A DNA stretch of 64,000 nt from positions 2,163,501 through 2,227,500 of the forward strand of contig JAPFBL010000104.1 of NCBI GenBank assembly GCA_026182355.1. Reading direction: 5' to 3'. Of the stretch, positions 20,284 to 31,245 are shown piece after piece (position 1 is the stretch's first letter; the number at the start of each line of letters is the position of its first letter). The stretch comes from Hermatobates lingyangjiaoensis. Lineage: Eukaryota; Arthropoda; Insecta; Hemiptera; Hermatobatidae. A program made the position numbers and the translations under genes. Under the pieces are notes generated by a model, which had not been told where the DNA came from, ran no database searches, and was given only the letters and a program-made list of their open reading frames with translations.

Positions 20284-22989
20284 CTGCAACACACCAAGTC
20301 ATGTTAGCACCCTCCTTTTGACAACTAAAAAAATAAGGCTTAAAAATATTTAAACAATCACAGAGATTAAAGCAAGGAGCAGTTCTTCTCCAGGAGAGAA
20401 ACACCAATTTTTTCTAAACATCTTAAGTCTTTTACAACTTTAAGAAATTAACTCCAATTTTTCCAATAGTTAAACATATAAACATATAAACATATAAACA
20501 AATAGTTAAACCAACAGACATTAAGACCAGCAGCAAATCAAGACTCAAATACGTCTCATCTCTGAATCTCTAAACACTCCTTCAGATAAATGAGGTACTT
20601 TAGCTGGTAGAACAGGTAAGATAAAAATATTTTTTATATTATAATTCATCTTTTCAACTATTTCGAAGTTCATTATATTGTTTACACTTACGAGTAAAAT
20701 ATTTATACATTTACTTAACAATGTATATTGGTGAAATATCTATAAAATTTACATTTTACAACATACATCCCTAAGTCAATATCACTTTATGAGCATCAGA
20801 ATAAGCTTTTTTTGTCTTCTGGTGGGTAGATCTACACTTGGACTTAATCTCAATTGTAAAAACTTCAGTCCTTTCTTCTATTCGGAGTAACTCAAATCTA
20901 TCTACCTTTCGACGAAGCAGTTGAAATATAAAAACTCTTTTATAAGTAGTAAACTTTTTTTAATCTCTATTCTGTGAATTTAATTTTAGAGTTTATTAGT
21001 TCATGACTAATTGTACAAACTTGATGATATTTTACAAATATAGCAAAACATTGACCTAGATAAAGTATTTTTGTGTTTTGACCAACTCTCAGGAACCTCT
21101 AGGTTTTATTGTTATTTCTGAATTCTTCGTAATCACATAAATAATTTTTTTTTTCAATAGAAAAATCTCAAGGCAATAATGTATATTCACATAAATAACT
21201 TAAATTTATAAATAAGTTATTTATTTCTGTATTGATGTAGCCCTGTAAATGTTTAACAATGTTTTACTGTTTGACACTAGACCAAACCTCGATAAATAAA
21301 GAAAATAGTATATATATTTAAACTGAGATCTGCCTATTTTTTTTATTTTGAATGCTGGGACAACAACTTTGTACTAAAATTAATTAATTTGAAGTGAATA
21401 CATTTCACTTTTACATCTATGTAATTATGTGTTTTTTTTTTAATGAACTAATTTTGAAAAGTGGCTATTATCAAGATTAATATTGACAACTAGAAAAGGA
21501 TAGCGTGGCAGCTAAATACTTGCGACAAACCAAAAACAAAATCATATAACGAATGTAAGAATAAAATAATGTGACCTATTTGAAACATAGTTTTGCAATA
21601 TATTAAAAAATTATAGCCAAAACGAACAAGGTCAAAAACTATCTGTATCAAAAAAAAGTTAACAATGTAAAATGGCTGACACTTTCTTAATGTGATATTA
21701 ACCTCTGTGATACTATGAATAATATTCTTTTATTTTAACACCACTTGATTTACCATGAAATTTGGCTTTTTAAGCTGATAGATCTATGGGATGTGGTTTA
21801 GTTGTCTTGCCTAGTGGAAATCGTGTAAAGGTATTGATGGAGGGTGGGGCGAGGAGAGATTTAGGACTGAGCAGAGCGCAGCTTGTCGCCAAGCCATTTG
21901 CATAGTGTTGGTAGGGTCAAATTATACAAGCTCGCCTTGGTTCTGTAGCCGTCTCTCAAATATAGACCCTAATACTGCCCAACCCTCCTGATTTTCGCTC
22001 AATTGAACACTATGCAGCAACCCTTCTATCCTCCCAATCCAGTCCTTTGTCTAACTTCTAAAATGTTAACATAATCATGTTGTCGCAAGAGGTTTGTAAC
22101 CACTCTGTCGTGGTATGGAACAACGCCACAGGGTCGCTTTCAATGTGTCACGAAGTCTCACAATTGGACGGAATCCGAAGAAATAAAATTGATGTTTAGA
22201 GGAATAGTGAAACAATTTGAAATGATTTAATGACTTATATGAAATATAAGAAGAATAATTATCTTACATGTAAAAAATCAGCACCAATGATAATATATTT
22301 CTGATCCATTCCATGGTATAATGAATTTGTGTAACAAAATGCTCTAATCGATCTATATGTTGCATCCCTGAGCAAAACTTAATAACGGATGTTTATCACA
22401 AAACTCTTGTGTGTTTTTGAATCATAGTATCTTTGCGAAAGTTGAAGAGTGAGGAATAGACTCTTCCCTCAAGAAAGACTTACTCAGTTGTTGACAAATG
22501 CCAGTATTTCTCTATCATAGGCTAATAGTTAATATCTACTATTTTTAAGAATTCAAGGTTACAGTTACAGAACTTTTTAATTATACTAAAAAGTTGGCTT
22601 AGAATTTGATTTGAGTATGCAATACTGGCTAATTACTATTTTTTCTCAATTTACATTTACGGCAACATTATAACATAGTGCAGCAGACAGGAAAATGATA
22701 ACACTCGCACAGAGTAAACTATATTTCTATGATTTTTGACCAAGAGAAAGAAAAGTGACTTTTTTAAAAAGACCAGCATACCACAAAGTTCCCAGTATAA
22801 TAATTTTATAACAGACCAAATGTAAAACATAATTCAAAATTGATATGAATCTTTGAAAAATAAAAAATGAAATTATCCTACATCCTTAATTAAAAACAAT
22901 CATGAAATGAAATTTCCGTTATATATTTATAACATTTTTTTGAGAAAACAGGAATATTTTGAAGGTTTAAATGGTAAACTTCGTGTTAA
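20284..22989. other. no recognisable gene (5' side of the neuroligin exon)
   Basis: Presumably an upstream intron, because the exon opens at a splice acceptor. There is a short tandem of ACATATAA units at about 20473-20497. A more balanced patch at 21780-22160 has no coding signal. No promoter or 5' exon is identifiable. Confidence 0.45.
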
Positions 22990-23262
22990 ATCTTCAAACC
23001 ATGTAAGAGATGCATTGGCTATTGGAACAAATGCTATGTTCTCCTGTGAGAGATTATTTCATGACACGAAATCTACATTTTCGTTTTCCAAAAATGTTAT
23101 TACTGCTCTAGTTATACTAATGGTATTATATGCATCAGAGGTGTGATGAATAAAAATAAACATATATATAGTTAAGTGGATCAATCACCATCTGTACTAC
23201 CTCCAGGAATGAAAGACTAATAAATATCTCCAATTTAAACGTTTATATTATGCCTAAATGGG
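22990..23262 (+). repeat. dispersed repeat Y, copy 1
   Basis: This shares two blocks with 36440-36625 and with the reverse strand of 43880-44110. One block reads VRDALAIGTNAMFSCERLF in an open 79-codon frame (22907-23146). The other contains TGAAAGACTAATAAATAT and TTTATATTATG. The three copies are diverged (roughly 70-80% alike by eye). The protein family is unknown. Confidence 0.5.
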
Positions 23263-24134
23263 AAATTATATATTATACATCCAAGAAGTTTAATTTCATA
23301 TTAAATTTATATATAAGTAAATTTGAGTGTAGGTCAATCCAGAGTTTTTATTTGGTCTGAAAACTATATTCAAAATATGTTTGCATGAAGTCCAAAATAA
23401 GTCAGCCACAATAGTAAATCACTGATGCCATAGCATTTTAGTTAAAACCGCTTTTCATTTCAAATTGAAGGTATTAAATAATAATTTTTTTTCATTTGTC
23501 TTAAACTATCGGATCCAAATATAAGAAAATTATAAATTATAGATACCTATTATTAATTTGAAGTCGCTATAACGGCTTGGGTAATTAAAAACAGACCTCT
23601 TTAACGACTAAAAGAATAATTCAAATTGTTTGGAATCCATTGAACCACTTGATCTATAGCCGTCTTTGTACTTGCTATTCGTAAAAAGCTCTCGAAGCCA
23701 ATCATACGTTTTTTTTTTTTGTTCAATAAGTCTCGAATAGACTTGCTTAACGTGCATTCAGAAACATATTCAAATATTCTCTCCAGCCAATTTGCCAAAA
23801 CTTTGTTCTACAATTGTTTCAGTACTCCAGTTCTGATAAGGGTTACTTATTAAAAATGTAACTCTTTTCAAATTGCCTTTTCAAAGTGATTCTCGCATAA
23901 ATGATAAACGAATAAACTGCCTTTGTTCACAATATATACTTTTTGTTGACTTCGAAAGTAAATATTTACTCTCACATATTCAACTATAAATTACATTTAA
24001 TATAAATTATAAATATACATGATTCTTCACTTATCTTTTGTATAGCTTACTTTACCCTTTTGAGGACAAATCATACTGGAACTTTTGTGAAATTTTCTTT
24101 TTTCTTCTATTCTCCTATGCATTCTATTCTGATT
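23263..24134. other. no recognisable gene
   Basis: A+T-rich sequence without a recognisable repeat or coding signal. Confidence 0.5.
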
Positions 24135-24156
24135 TATATATATATATATATATATA

Positions 24157-24335
24157 GTTCAATATAGACAAGGAAACATAGAGAAATCAAAACAACACAC
24201 TTACAGTCTCTAATTTTCGGTTTGAACCGTCTTCAGGAGAGATAAGAGAGGGAAACCAAGCGCACTGGTTCAGAGACGGTTGGAGACCAACAGTGTTGCC
24301 GCATGCGCGCCCGGTCACAGAAAATAAGGTAGACA
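24157..24335 (-). mobile_element. family J PLE terminus
   Basis: A minus-strand pseudo-LTR between (TA)n at 24137-24156 and an A+T-rich region. It carries an intact hammerhead at 24207-24242 and a GC-richer segment (CGCATGCGCGCCCGG near 24302). Confidence 0.7.
24207..24242 (-). ncRNA. hammerhead ribozyme motif, family J
   Basis: Minus strand: TCTCTC, CTGAAGA (rc of 24230-24236), unpaired C, stem II GGTT-CA-AACC, GAAA (rc of 24215-24218), helix III AATT, A^GAGA. Helix I is at least 4 bp, TCTC/GAGA. Confidence 0.8.
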
Positions 24336-24789
24336 GGAATCAATATATAATTACATTAAATTAATGGAATATGAAAACAATAAATAAATAAAAGAAAAAA
24401 TTGAAAAAATTAAGGGAAATTGATACATATTAACGAACAGAGAAATTGATACATAAACAAAAGTACTGACTAAGCTATGATAGAATAAAATAAAACTGAG
24501 AATACATATAATAATCATAATAAATGAAATAATTTATTATTATTTACTTAATACTTACTTACTTACCTCTGTGCATACAACATTAGCTGTCTGTCCTTCA
24601 GATGCATGGGAGAGCAGAGAGTTGGAGCCTCTGACTCTTGAGCAATCAACATACAGTTGACCATGTAAGAAAAACTTGGTCTCACTCACTTCAATTTCTG
24701 TCATAGACAGAGTAGGAACTTGCAAGTTCTTTCCTCAGTTTGATATATTGCAAGACCTTGTTTATTGATTTTTCCTGCTGGTCAAAAAG

Positions 24790-25010
24790 TGTTCTTTTGC
24801 TGAGGATAGAAGTAAAGCTGATGAAGAAGTAAAGGATTGATGATAGGACACGTAAGACACCTACGACGTCCACACTGAACCATACCACCAGCAGTATTGA
24901 GAGGCTTTAGAGAAGAGATATGAGAGAAGATAGATCTAACATTTGCATGTCTGTGGTAGGAAATAGAACGTGGGAGGGATGACACGTTAAAAAGGCCATC
25001 CCCAGATATT
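24790..25010 (-). pseudogene. PLE linker fragment with Cys-rich motif, minus strand
   Basis: Minus-strand reading contains VRSIFSHISSLKPLNTAGG followed by MVQCGRRRCLTCPIINP. This corresponds to the RT-to-endonuclease linker of family D (LRGIFSHHSPLNPALGRG, CGRSRCQTC at 56504-57673). The CxxxxCxxC cluster is a conserved PLE feature of unknown role, possibly metal binding. The GIY-YIG domain does not follow in this orientation. Confidence 0.7.
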
Positions 25011-25069
25011 TGTGCATACGTCTTCACAAAATTTGCAGTAGTTGAAATGACCGTTATTTCCAAATAGAC

Positions 25070-25370
25070 TTAATAAAAAAGATATTTTCTGACCGAGGTT
25101 ATCTTCCTAAGTTCATTAATAATCGTGTAGTCCCTGCTGATGTAGATCATAATTCTGGTCCTAGGAGGGATCACAGTGACTCTGTTTCCTAATCACCATT
25201 TATTTTCCTGGAGGTCATAGGCTGGGTGCAGTTATCAAGCAGTTCTTCCCTATACATTCCTCTTCCACCTGTACTTCTTCTGTCTTCACAGAAGCACCTC
25301 TATGAGCTTCCAAAGAAGTTTCTTAAATGGTTTCTTAACGCCATTTGTAAGGGAGGGCTAAACTTAAAGA
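25070..25370 (+). pseudogene. PLE linker and C-terminal scraps, plus strand
   Basis: Plus-strand reading gives SDRGYLPKFINNRVVPAD and PRRDHSDSVS, then a decayed part, and at about 25350 GGLNLKRRTD, the C-terminal signature of this family (PPGLNLxR). The first piece normally lies just upstream of the piece at 24790-25010, so the two are parts of one element split by an internal inversion with loss of the endonuclease core. Confidence 0.65.
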
Positions 25371-25739
25371 GACGAACTGATTGTTTAAAAGAGTTAGTTT
25401 CTATTTTATTTTTTTATATTGTTTTCTTTTACTTTTTAAATTTTCCTGCTTATATATATATTTTTTATTTTTATTTTATTTTTATTTCATATTTATTTTT
25501 TATTGTGTTATAGTTACCGTTAAAAGTATTTTTAACCTAAGCATTTATAGCATTATTTATACAACTTAAGTTTTTATTAATGTTAACAGATGAATAATTT
25601 ATTTTGATATATATAGTTCCTCATGTTCATAGTATTTCTTTATTTTCACGATGCCATATAATTTTTTTATTCTTCAGTTCTTCCGTTTCTTAGTATATTT
25701 TTTTTACTTCTTTTGAACCGGACACATGGTTGATAACAC

Positions 25740-25860
25740 TATTGTTTTCCAAGTGGCGCTTCGCAAGTACGCTTGGTGTCCCAATCTCTTCTCTCCTGAT
25801 GACACTTAAACCTAAAGTTAGAGAATGTAACTGTGCAACATTTATATATATATATAAAAA
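25740..25860 (+). mobile_element. decayed PLE terminus with hammerhead remnant
   Basis: CTCTCCTGATGACACTTAAA near 25790 aligns with hammerhead boxes of the other families, but GAAA and a pairing stem II are missing. It is followed by (TA)n at 25844. Confidence 0.4.
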
Positions 25861-26115
25861 TAATTAAAAGGTCCAACTGAATTATTAACTCAAACCTGAG
25901 TTAATATAAAGTCGGAAAGACGATCCAAACTGGACACAGTACGAGTTCAAAATTGAAGAAGAGTAGCACACATAACACTCCGGGTTAGTTTCCGCTGCGT
26001 TTACAACGGGTTTGCTCTCCCTTTCTCTTTTCTCGTAAATATGGATACCCCGAAATCTTCAGTTTGTGAGTGTGTTTTTTTACTCTGTGTGTTATATTTT
26101 CAATTTTGAGCACAT
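25861..26115. mobile_element. decayed family J terminus with terminal stem-loop
   Basis: 25927-25944 (minus) matches GTCC-AGTTT-GGAT-CGT of 1394-1412. 25980-26115 (plus) matches 1245-1395 with many changes; the hammerhead box has become CTCGTAAATATGG and is dead. Confidence 0.5.
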
Positions 26116-26129
26116 ATATATATAAATGT

Positions 26130-26280
26130 TTCACATAAACAGGTGAAAAGACAATCAATGATCAAACCACAATAAGAAAAAGTTGGGTTTTTGACTTTGA
26201 CGAAGACCGCTTGTTACGGTTGAAAGATCTTAGTCTTGCTTTCCCATTTTCTTATTGTGGTTTGATCATATATATATATA
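26130..26280 (+). mobile_element. family A element
   Basis: A short inverted head (ATGATCAAACCACAATAAG) is followed by a plus-strand ribozyme and tail, then (TA)n. Confidence 0.6.
26193..26235 (+). ncRNA. hammerhead motif, family A, mutated core
   Basis: Same layout as 877-919, but the box is TTGACGA: the first invariant C of CUGANGA is U. Stem II, GAAA, helix III and helix I are intact. Probably inactive. Confidence 0.55.
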
Positions 26281-26287
26281 TATATCT

Positions 26288-26306
26288 GTCCGGTTTGGAC
26301 CGTTTT
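26288..26306 (+). other. PLE terminal stem-loop GTCC...GGAC-CGTTTT
   Basis: GTCC-GGTTT-GGAC followed by CGTTTT; four base pairs closing a five-base loop. It is identical to 54294-54312 and related to 29006, 41069 and 58339. Confidence 0.55.
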
Positions 26307-26433
26307 AATATTTTGATTTATATATTAATTTATAATATATATATATAATATTTATATATATATAAAAAAGATTTCACATAAGCACGTGAAATAACAATCA
26401 ATGATCAAACCACAATAAGAAGTGGGAAAAGAA

Positions 26434-26476
26434 GACTAAGATCTTTCAACCGTAATAAGCAGTCTTCGTCAGAGTG
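26434..26476 (-). ncRNA. hammerhead ribozyme motif, family A
   Basis: Minus strand: CTGACGA, A, stem II GACTG/CGGTT (with G-U pairs), GAAA, helix III AGATCT, U^AGTC. The 5' helix I strand is CACT instead of GACT, so one pair is lost. Confidence 0.65.
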
Positions 26477-26488
26477 AGTTGGGTTTTT

Positions 26489-26531
26489 GACTCTGACGAA
26501 GACCACTTGTTACGGTTGAAAGATCTTAGTT
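26489..26531 (+). ncRNA. hammerhead ribozyme motif, family A
   Basis: GACT, CTGACGA 26493-26499, A, stem II GACC/GGTT, GAAA 26518-26521, helix III AGATCT, U^AGTT. The last helix I base is mutated. Confidence 0.65.
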
Positions 26532-26631
26532 TTTTTATTTCTATTTTTATCATTATTATTCATTTTATTATGTTTATCATTATAGTATAATCACTTTCAT
26601 GAAAACACAAAATTTAACAAATATAAATTAC

Positions 26632-26933
<302 letters not shown>

Positions 26934-26944
26934 ATATATATATA

Positions 26945-27356
26945 TTATTAAAAATTATGCCAATTTTAACTTTTGTTCTTTTCCGAGTTAATTTTTCAAG
27001 TTTTCTCACTATGGATTTCCACCTTTCTGGTAAAATATAAAGTAATTCACCAAAAGTTTTATTCTTGACTTCCATTTTATTCACTAAACAAGTTTTAACC
27101 ATAACAAACAAATTAACAATACATACAAATGATAACCATACAGTAATAAACATAACATTTGTTTGTTATGGTTAAAACTTGATTAGTGAATAAAATGGAA
27201 GTCAAGAATAAAACTTTTGGTGAATTACTTTATATTTTACCAGAAAGGTGGAAATCCATAGTGAGAAAACTTGAAAAATTAACTCGGAAAAGCACAAAAG
27301 TTAAAATTGGCATACTTTTTAATAAAACATGTTTGATTGAAGGTCTGCTCCCAAAA
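26945..27356. pseudogene. palindromic pair of PLE N-terminal fragments
   Basis: Arms about 26945-27110 (minus sense) and 27157-27325 (plus sense) are near-identical inverted copies. The plus-strand reading is NKMEVKNKTFGELLYILPER, WKSIVRKLEKLTRK, then FNKTCLIEGLLPKYTNI before (TA)n at 27361. This is the conserved N-terminal region of PLEs (RKLEK ... CLxExLLPKYTNI), and a relative lies at 55936-56165. The minus arm stops earlier, at FNNIYIY. Neither arm carries RT. Confidence 0.75.
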
Positions 27357-27360
27357 TACA

Positions 27361-27390
27361 CAAATATATATATATATATATATATATATT
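27361..27390. repeat. (TA)n microsatellite between two PLE 5' ends
   Basis: The run is flanked on the left by ...LLPKYTNI (plus strand) and on the right by ...LLPSYTNI (minus strand) of two different PLE families. Confidence 0.9.
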
Positions 27391-27720
27391 TGTGTATGAT
27401 GGCAGCAAATCCTCACGTAAACATGTTAAAAGCCCTATCAAGAGACATCTTAATTAAACATGAGCAGATATAAAAAGAAAATCACAACTTCCAGATGAAA
27501 GGGAAAACTTTTGAATACGACACAAAATACAAATAAAAAAACAAACAACAATTACAATGAATTAAAAACATATACAGAAAATAAAAACAATTAGAGTGAC
27601 AAAAAAAAAGTACCTACAAAAGTTAAAACGCGCACAAACAAGCTTTCGACTTATACACAAGTCATCATCGGGTTAATGATATGGAAAACGACACATATAT
27701 AAAACAAAAATCCACCTCAA
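27384..27720 (-). mobile_element. 5' end of family H PLE (pseudo-LTR plus N-terminal codons)
   Basis: On the minus strand: a hammerhead at 27675-27636, a leader rich in T, then a decayed N-terminal frame ending CLREDLLPSYTNI at the (TA)n. The leader (TTTTAACTTTTGTA...TTGTCACT) matches 38845-38900 behind the family H C-terminal fragment. Confidence 0.7.
27636..27675 (-). ncRNA. hammerhead ribozyme motif, family H
   Basis: Minus strand: TAAC, CCGATGA (C at the second box position), unpaired U, stem II GACTT-..-AAGTC, GAAA (rc of 27644-27647), helix III AGCT, U^GTTTG. Helix I is AAC/GTT. The U-to-C change in the box is shared with the family H copy at 38.8 kb. Confidence 0.65.
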
Positions 27721-27800
27721 AGCTGTTCGTAAATTGGAGCAGACCAGCTTAAAAGTCGTTAACGCAGAGGCTGCTGTGTACATTAATGAAATATATATAT
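27720..27800 (+). pseudogene. PLE N-terminal scrap, family E-like
   Basis: The reading AVRKLEQTSLKVVNAEAAV then YINEIYIY is homologous to RRIEATSLKLVSAEAAANFNN of family E. It is truncated by (TA)n at 27790. Confidence 0.65.
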
Positions 27801-27810
27801 ATATAATATA

Positions 27811-28559
27811 TATATATATACATATAATTGACTCAATATTAAACAAGAAAATAGCATTAAAAATAAGTTATTTTAGTTTTAAAGAAATAGTTCTAATGGT
27901 ATCAAACTTGAGAAAATTACTGAAGTTATATTCGACTGAAATCGTTGGGTTGATATGATATCATGAAATTGGTCTTGAGAATGCAGTGCCATGATTGGAA
28001 ACTGTAAACTTTGGAATCGAAAAGCCGCAAGCGAGGCTTTATTGTTGGTAGTTTTATGAATCGCACGCCATTGCTCCGTCGGGTTGTGACTCTTGATGCA
28101 TAGTGAAATGATTTTTCTACTTTTCCCAGAGTTTTATTTTTCCAGGATAATTAAATAGACTGCCATTAAATAAAATATACACGTTAACTCTGCTTTAATA
28201 AGGAAAACACTGGAATATATTCTGTTATCAGGAATAAGACAAAGGAAGGAAAAAAGTAGCAACAAGTCTCTTGTAAATTTAGTTGATAATTATCCACACA
28301 TTTTTGTGATCATGTTTGTGATCACACTTAGCTTTTGAACCATTGTAATGATTATTAAGGCTATACCTGGCTATATCAATAATTATATTAATGATTATTA
28401 TTAACATAACTTCTATAATAACATTCATGTATAAGCAGGACTCTTTCCTGTTTAGTTCAATTAAACTGAATTTTTGTAATGATTCAGTTATTCAGTTGTG
28501 TTCTTTTGAAAATTCTAGTTTATTCAGTTCAAAGAATCGTTTCATCTAATTGGGTGATT
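27811..28559. other. no recognisable gene
   Basis: A+T-rich sequence. 27990-28110 is more balanced but shows no coding or RNA signature. Confidence 0.5.
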
Positions 28560-28649
28560 ATATATATATAATGTTGAAATATTAGAAAAATATTCGACGA
28601 AGTTAAATGAAGTGGAATCAGACATAAAGTTTTATATATATATATATAT

Positions 28650-28814
28650 ATGATCAAAACAGAATAGGAAAAGAAAAACAAAAAAGACTTGGCTCTTTCA
28701 AAAGTAACAAGCAGTCTTCGTCAGAGTCAAAAACCGAGAAATGCCCTAGTCTTCTTTCCCATGCATATAGTGGTTTGATTTTTGTTTGCTATTTCACGGG
28801 TTTATGTGAAAACT

Positions 28815-28815
<1 letters not shown>
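28650..28815 (-). mobile_element. decayed family A element
   Basis: The minus-strand ribozyme has CTGACGA, and GAAA near 28698, but stem II is mutated (ACTGC...ACTTTT). The return arm keeps GTGGTTTGAT and TTTCACGGGTTTATGTG. It is flanked by (TA)n at 28634 and 28816. Confidence 0.5.

Positions 28816-28858
<43 letters not shown>
28816..28858. repeat. (TA)n microsatellite
   Basis: Pure TA run of about 42 bp. Confidence 0.95.
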
Positions 28859-28860
<2 letters not shown>

Positions 28861-28861
<1 letters not shown>

Positions 28862-29033
28862 AATTCAAAACTGTAGGAAACATACAGAAAGACACAGACA
28901 TAACTCGCATCGACATTTCGACCATCGTCGTCATTCGGAGGTGTGAAGAGCTAAGAGTCCCGCAGGAAGGCAGGGCGGTGACTCACCGCCCTTTTATCTA
29001 AAAATGTCCGCTGGACCGTTTCTTTTATATATA
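28861..29033. mobile_element. PLE terminus with minus-strand hammerhead remnant and plus-strand stem-loop
   Basis: 28910-28939 on the minus strand reads CCGAATGA (one base too long for a box), C, GAC-GATG-GTC, GAAA, TGTC^GATG; a decayed family D motif. 29006-29021 has GTCC-GCT-GGAC-CGTTT, the terminal stem-loop. The sequence TTTTATATATA then meets the Ty3 LTR. Confidence 0.5.
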
Positions 29034-29225
29034 AGTTACGCGTGTCCGGGTAATGAATAGGTTTTTAAAAAAAAGGAATTTAAATAAACTAGCTCGCACG
29101 TGATTGAAGACAAGAATCGAGTTTTTATTAGTCAGCTCCTTCTGTTTATAGGAGAGGCAATGTTGATACGGACTTCAACCCTCTAGTCTCTCGCGGGCCG
29201 GCGTCTCTCGCGGGCCGGCATTACT
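29034..29225 (-). repeat. Ty3 element 3' LTR
   Basis: 192 bp, AGTTACGCG ... GGCATTACT in plus orientation. It contains a repeated CTCTCGCGGGCCGGC motif (two tandem copies near its right end). One extra T in a T run and one G/C difference from the other LTR. Confidence 0.9.
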
Positions 29226-29238
29226 GCCCCCTCCCAGT
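29226..29238 (-). other. polypurine tract
   Basis: On the minus strand CTGGGAGGGGGC directly precedes the 3' LTR, the expected plus-strand primer position. Confidence 0.75.
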
Positions 29239-29482
29239 CCTTATCAACAATGCTCTCCGTACAAGTGTCTGAGTTATATCATAAAATAACAAAACAAAAC
29301 TTGACTCTAAACATAAGAAATGAATATAATGTTTTAACATTCAAAAATAAAATGACGTCCACACAAGTAACTGAATTAACATTGTTTATAGAAATTACAG
29401 AAATAACAAAAGATGAACTTCTATGATTATTTGTACAAAACAAAAATAACAAAATTAACAAAGGTAAACACACATAACTACA

Positions 29483-29985
29483 CTATATCGTTCGCACCAT
29501 TGGTGGGATTTTCCTTCTCACCCGTCGCAGTTCCTGAAAATGAACTATTTCTTGTTTCAGGGTGTCCGTTCCTATCCTCCATATCTGTGCTCTGTACCGT
29601 GGTAACGTTGCGAGTACTTCGTATGGCCCTACGTATCTCGGGTCCGATTTCCTTCGCTTCTGCCTATTCAGTTTATATACGAAGTCCCCTTCTTGTATCA
29701 ACCCTACTGTTTCTTCTGCTTTCCTTTGATTATATTGCTTGGTCCATCTTTCTTTTGCTGCTTTGACTCTATTATGTAACCTTTGTGGATCCGCTTCCTT
29801 TTTCCGCAATTCAAATGGTGTTGCCTCTGTGGTCGAGTGAATACTACTGTTGTATGCTAGGACCGCTCTGGCCATTGCCACATGACCCTTTATGTTTTTT
29901 GCATCAGCCAATAACTGCAAGTGTTCCGTTAGAGTGTTATGTAGTCTCTCTATTGCTCCGTGGGACCTTGGATGACCCGGTGTAC
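29483..29985 (-). pseudogene. Ty3 integrase C-terminal part (frameshifted)
   Basis: This continues integrase in another frame after a one-base loss in a short A/T run at 29986-29989. It contains the third catalytic acidic residue in GAIERL, 35 residues after the second Asp, then the LLADAKNIKGHVAMARAVLA helix, NSSIHSTTEATPFELR, the basic linker and VGPYEVL, the GPY/F motif typical of Ty3/gypsy integrases. It ends about 260 bp before the LTR. Because of the frameshift the enzyme made from the upstream frame would lack its Glu. Confidence 0.85.
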
Positions 29986-31245
29986 AAAATGGGGGTTTAT
30001 ATTGAATTCTTTTAACAGGGTTTTTATTTTAACGTTGTTGAACTCTCGCCCTCTGTCCATATAGATCGTTCTCGGGCAGTCAAACGTGGCCAAATACGAC
30101 AGCAATGCCTCTTCTGTACTTTCACTTGATTTACTTGTTAGTGGCCATGCTGAGGCTAACTTCGTTAGTCTATCTATTGTTGTTAAATATTTGTTTCCGT
30201 CGTATGTAAATATATCAATTTCTAGCTCCTCAAAGGGTCCCTCGGGCGTCTGACTTTGTAATAATGGAGGTACAAGTGGTACTCTTTCATACTTCCTCCT
30301 TTTGCATATTTCACAGTCCTTTATCACTTGGGCTATCCTCTTGCCCATTTGGAGCCAGTAATGCGACCTCTGTAGATGTTTAAGGGTCTCTGTGACACCA
30401 CGATGGTTGGTTTTTCCCCTGTGATAATTTAGGATGACCTCTTTCTGCTGCTCTTCGTCTTCTACCGTTTCTACCTGGTTCTTACAGATTATGAAATGAG
30501 CTCCTTGTCTCAGCTCTCTTTCCTGAATTAGTCGGAGTAGTCTATTTTCAAGTTCTTGTGATTCTATAAAGAAATGGTATACCTTTCCTGGCACTGTTAG
30601 TTGGTTTATGACTGTACTTAATTGTTCGTTGTTCGCTTTCGTTCCTCCTGTAATAATATTTATTTTTAAGTGGCCATATTTGTGCAATTGGGTGTTTATT
30701 ATTTCTTCTGTGTCGTCTTTTATAATTATTTGATTTCTCTTGTTGTTTATTATATCCTGACTAATCTCAGCTTCCGGTCCATTTCGTTGTTCTTGGTCTT
30801 CATCTGCGTCTGGTGTCCAGTTGGCGAAGAACTCTCGCACGTCCCTGGAGGTACTTGGCTCTCTCGTACTACTTCTCGTAATGACGTTGACGTTTCTGGA
30901 CAAACAGTCGGCTACTTGATTATCAACGCCCTTTACGTGCTGGACCCTGAAGTTGTATGCAGCTATCCTTTCTTTCCACTTTGCTATCCGGGCTGACGTC
31001 TCCTTTAAATTCCCGATCCACATTAGGGGCCTATGATCTGTTCTAATAGTGAACTCAGCCGCAAAAAGGTAGGGTCGGAAATGTTCTACAGTCCACACTA
31101 TGCCTAACATTTCCCTTTCTATTGTGCTATACCTTTTTTCTGCTGGTGATAATTTTCTGCTGGCGTAGGCTATTGGTCGCTCTCCCTGGATAGTTTCCTG
31201 CATCAAGACTCCCCCGATAGCTTCTTGACTGGCATCTGTCATTAC
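29950..31245 (-). pseudogene. Ty3 RNase H and integrase core
   Basis: This frame begins with the RNase H motif VMTDASQEAIGG, followed by YSTIEREMLGIVW, FTIRTDHRPL and ADCLSR, the four acidic positions of retroelement RNase H. An HHCC zinc-binding region follows (HRGKTNHRG ... CEICKRRKY), then the integrase core with DIFTYDG and MDRGREF, the first two Asp of the DDE triad. The reading stops at a premature codon (29952-29950) because of the frameshift near 29988. The link to the RT frame upstream is itself a net minus-one shift near 31242, where RT runs into TAA just before the RNase H start. RT-RNase H-integrase should be one protein, so this copy is defective. Confidence 0.88.

Larger units (their letters stand above)
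26366..26540. mobile_element. family A palindrome with two hammerheads
   Basis: A minus-sense unit (26366-26476) and a plus-sense unit (26477-26540) meet at GAGTGAGTT. The left side ends in TTTCACATAAGCACGTGAAA next to (TA)n. Both ribozymes keep the core. Confidence 0.7.

Noticed and set aside
19955..20407. 150-codon frame on the minus strand over the neuroligin exon, with two more on the plus strand
   Set aside because: Shadow frames of the G+C-rich exon. Only the neuroligin frame has domain motifs and fits the splice sites.
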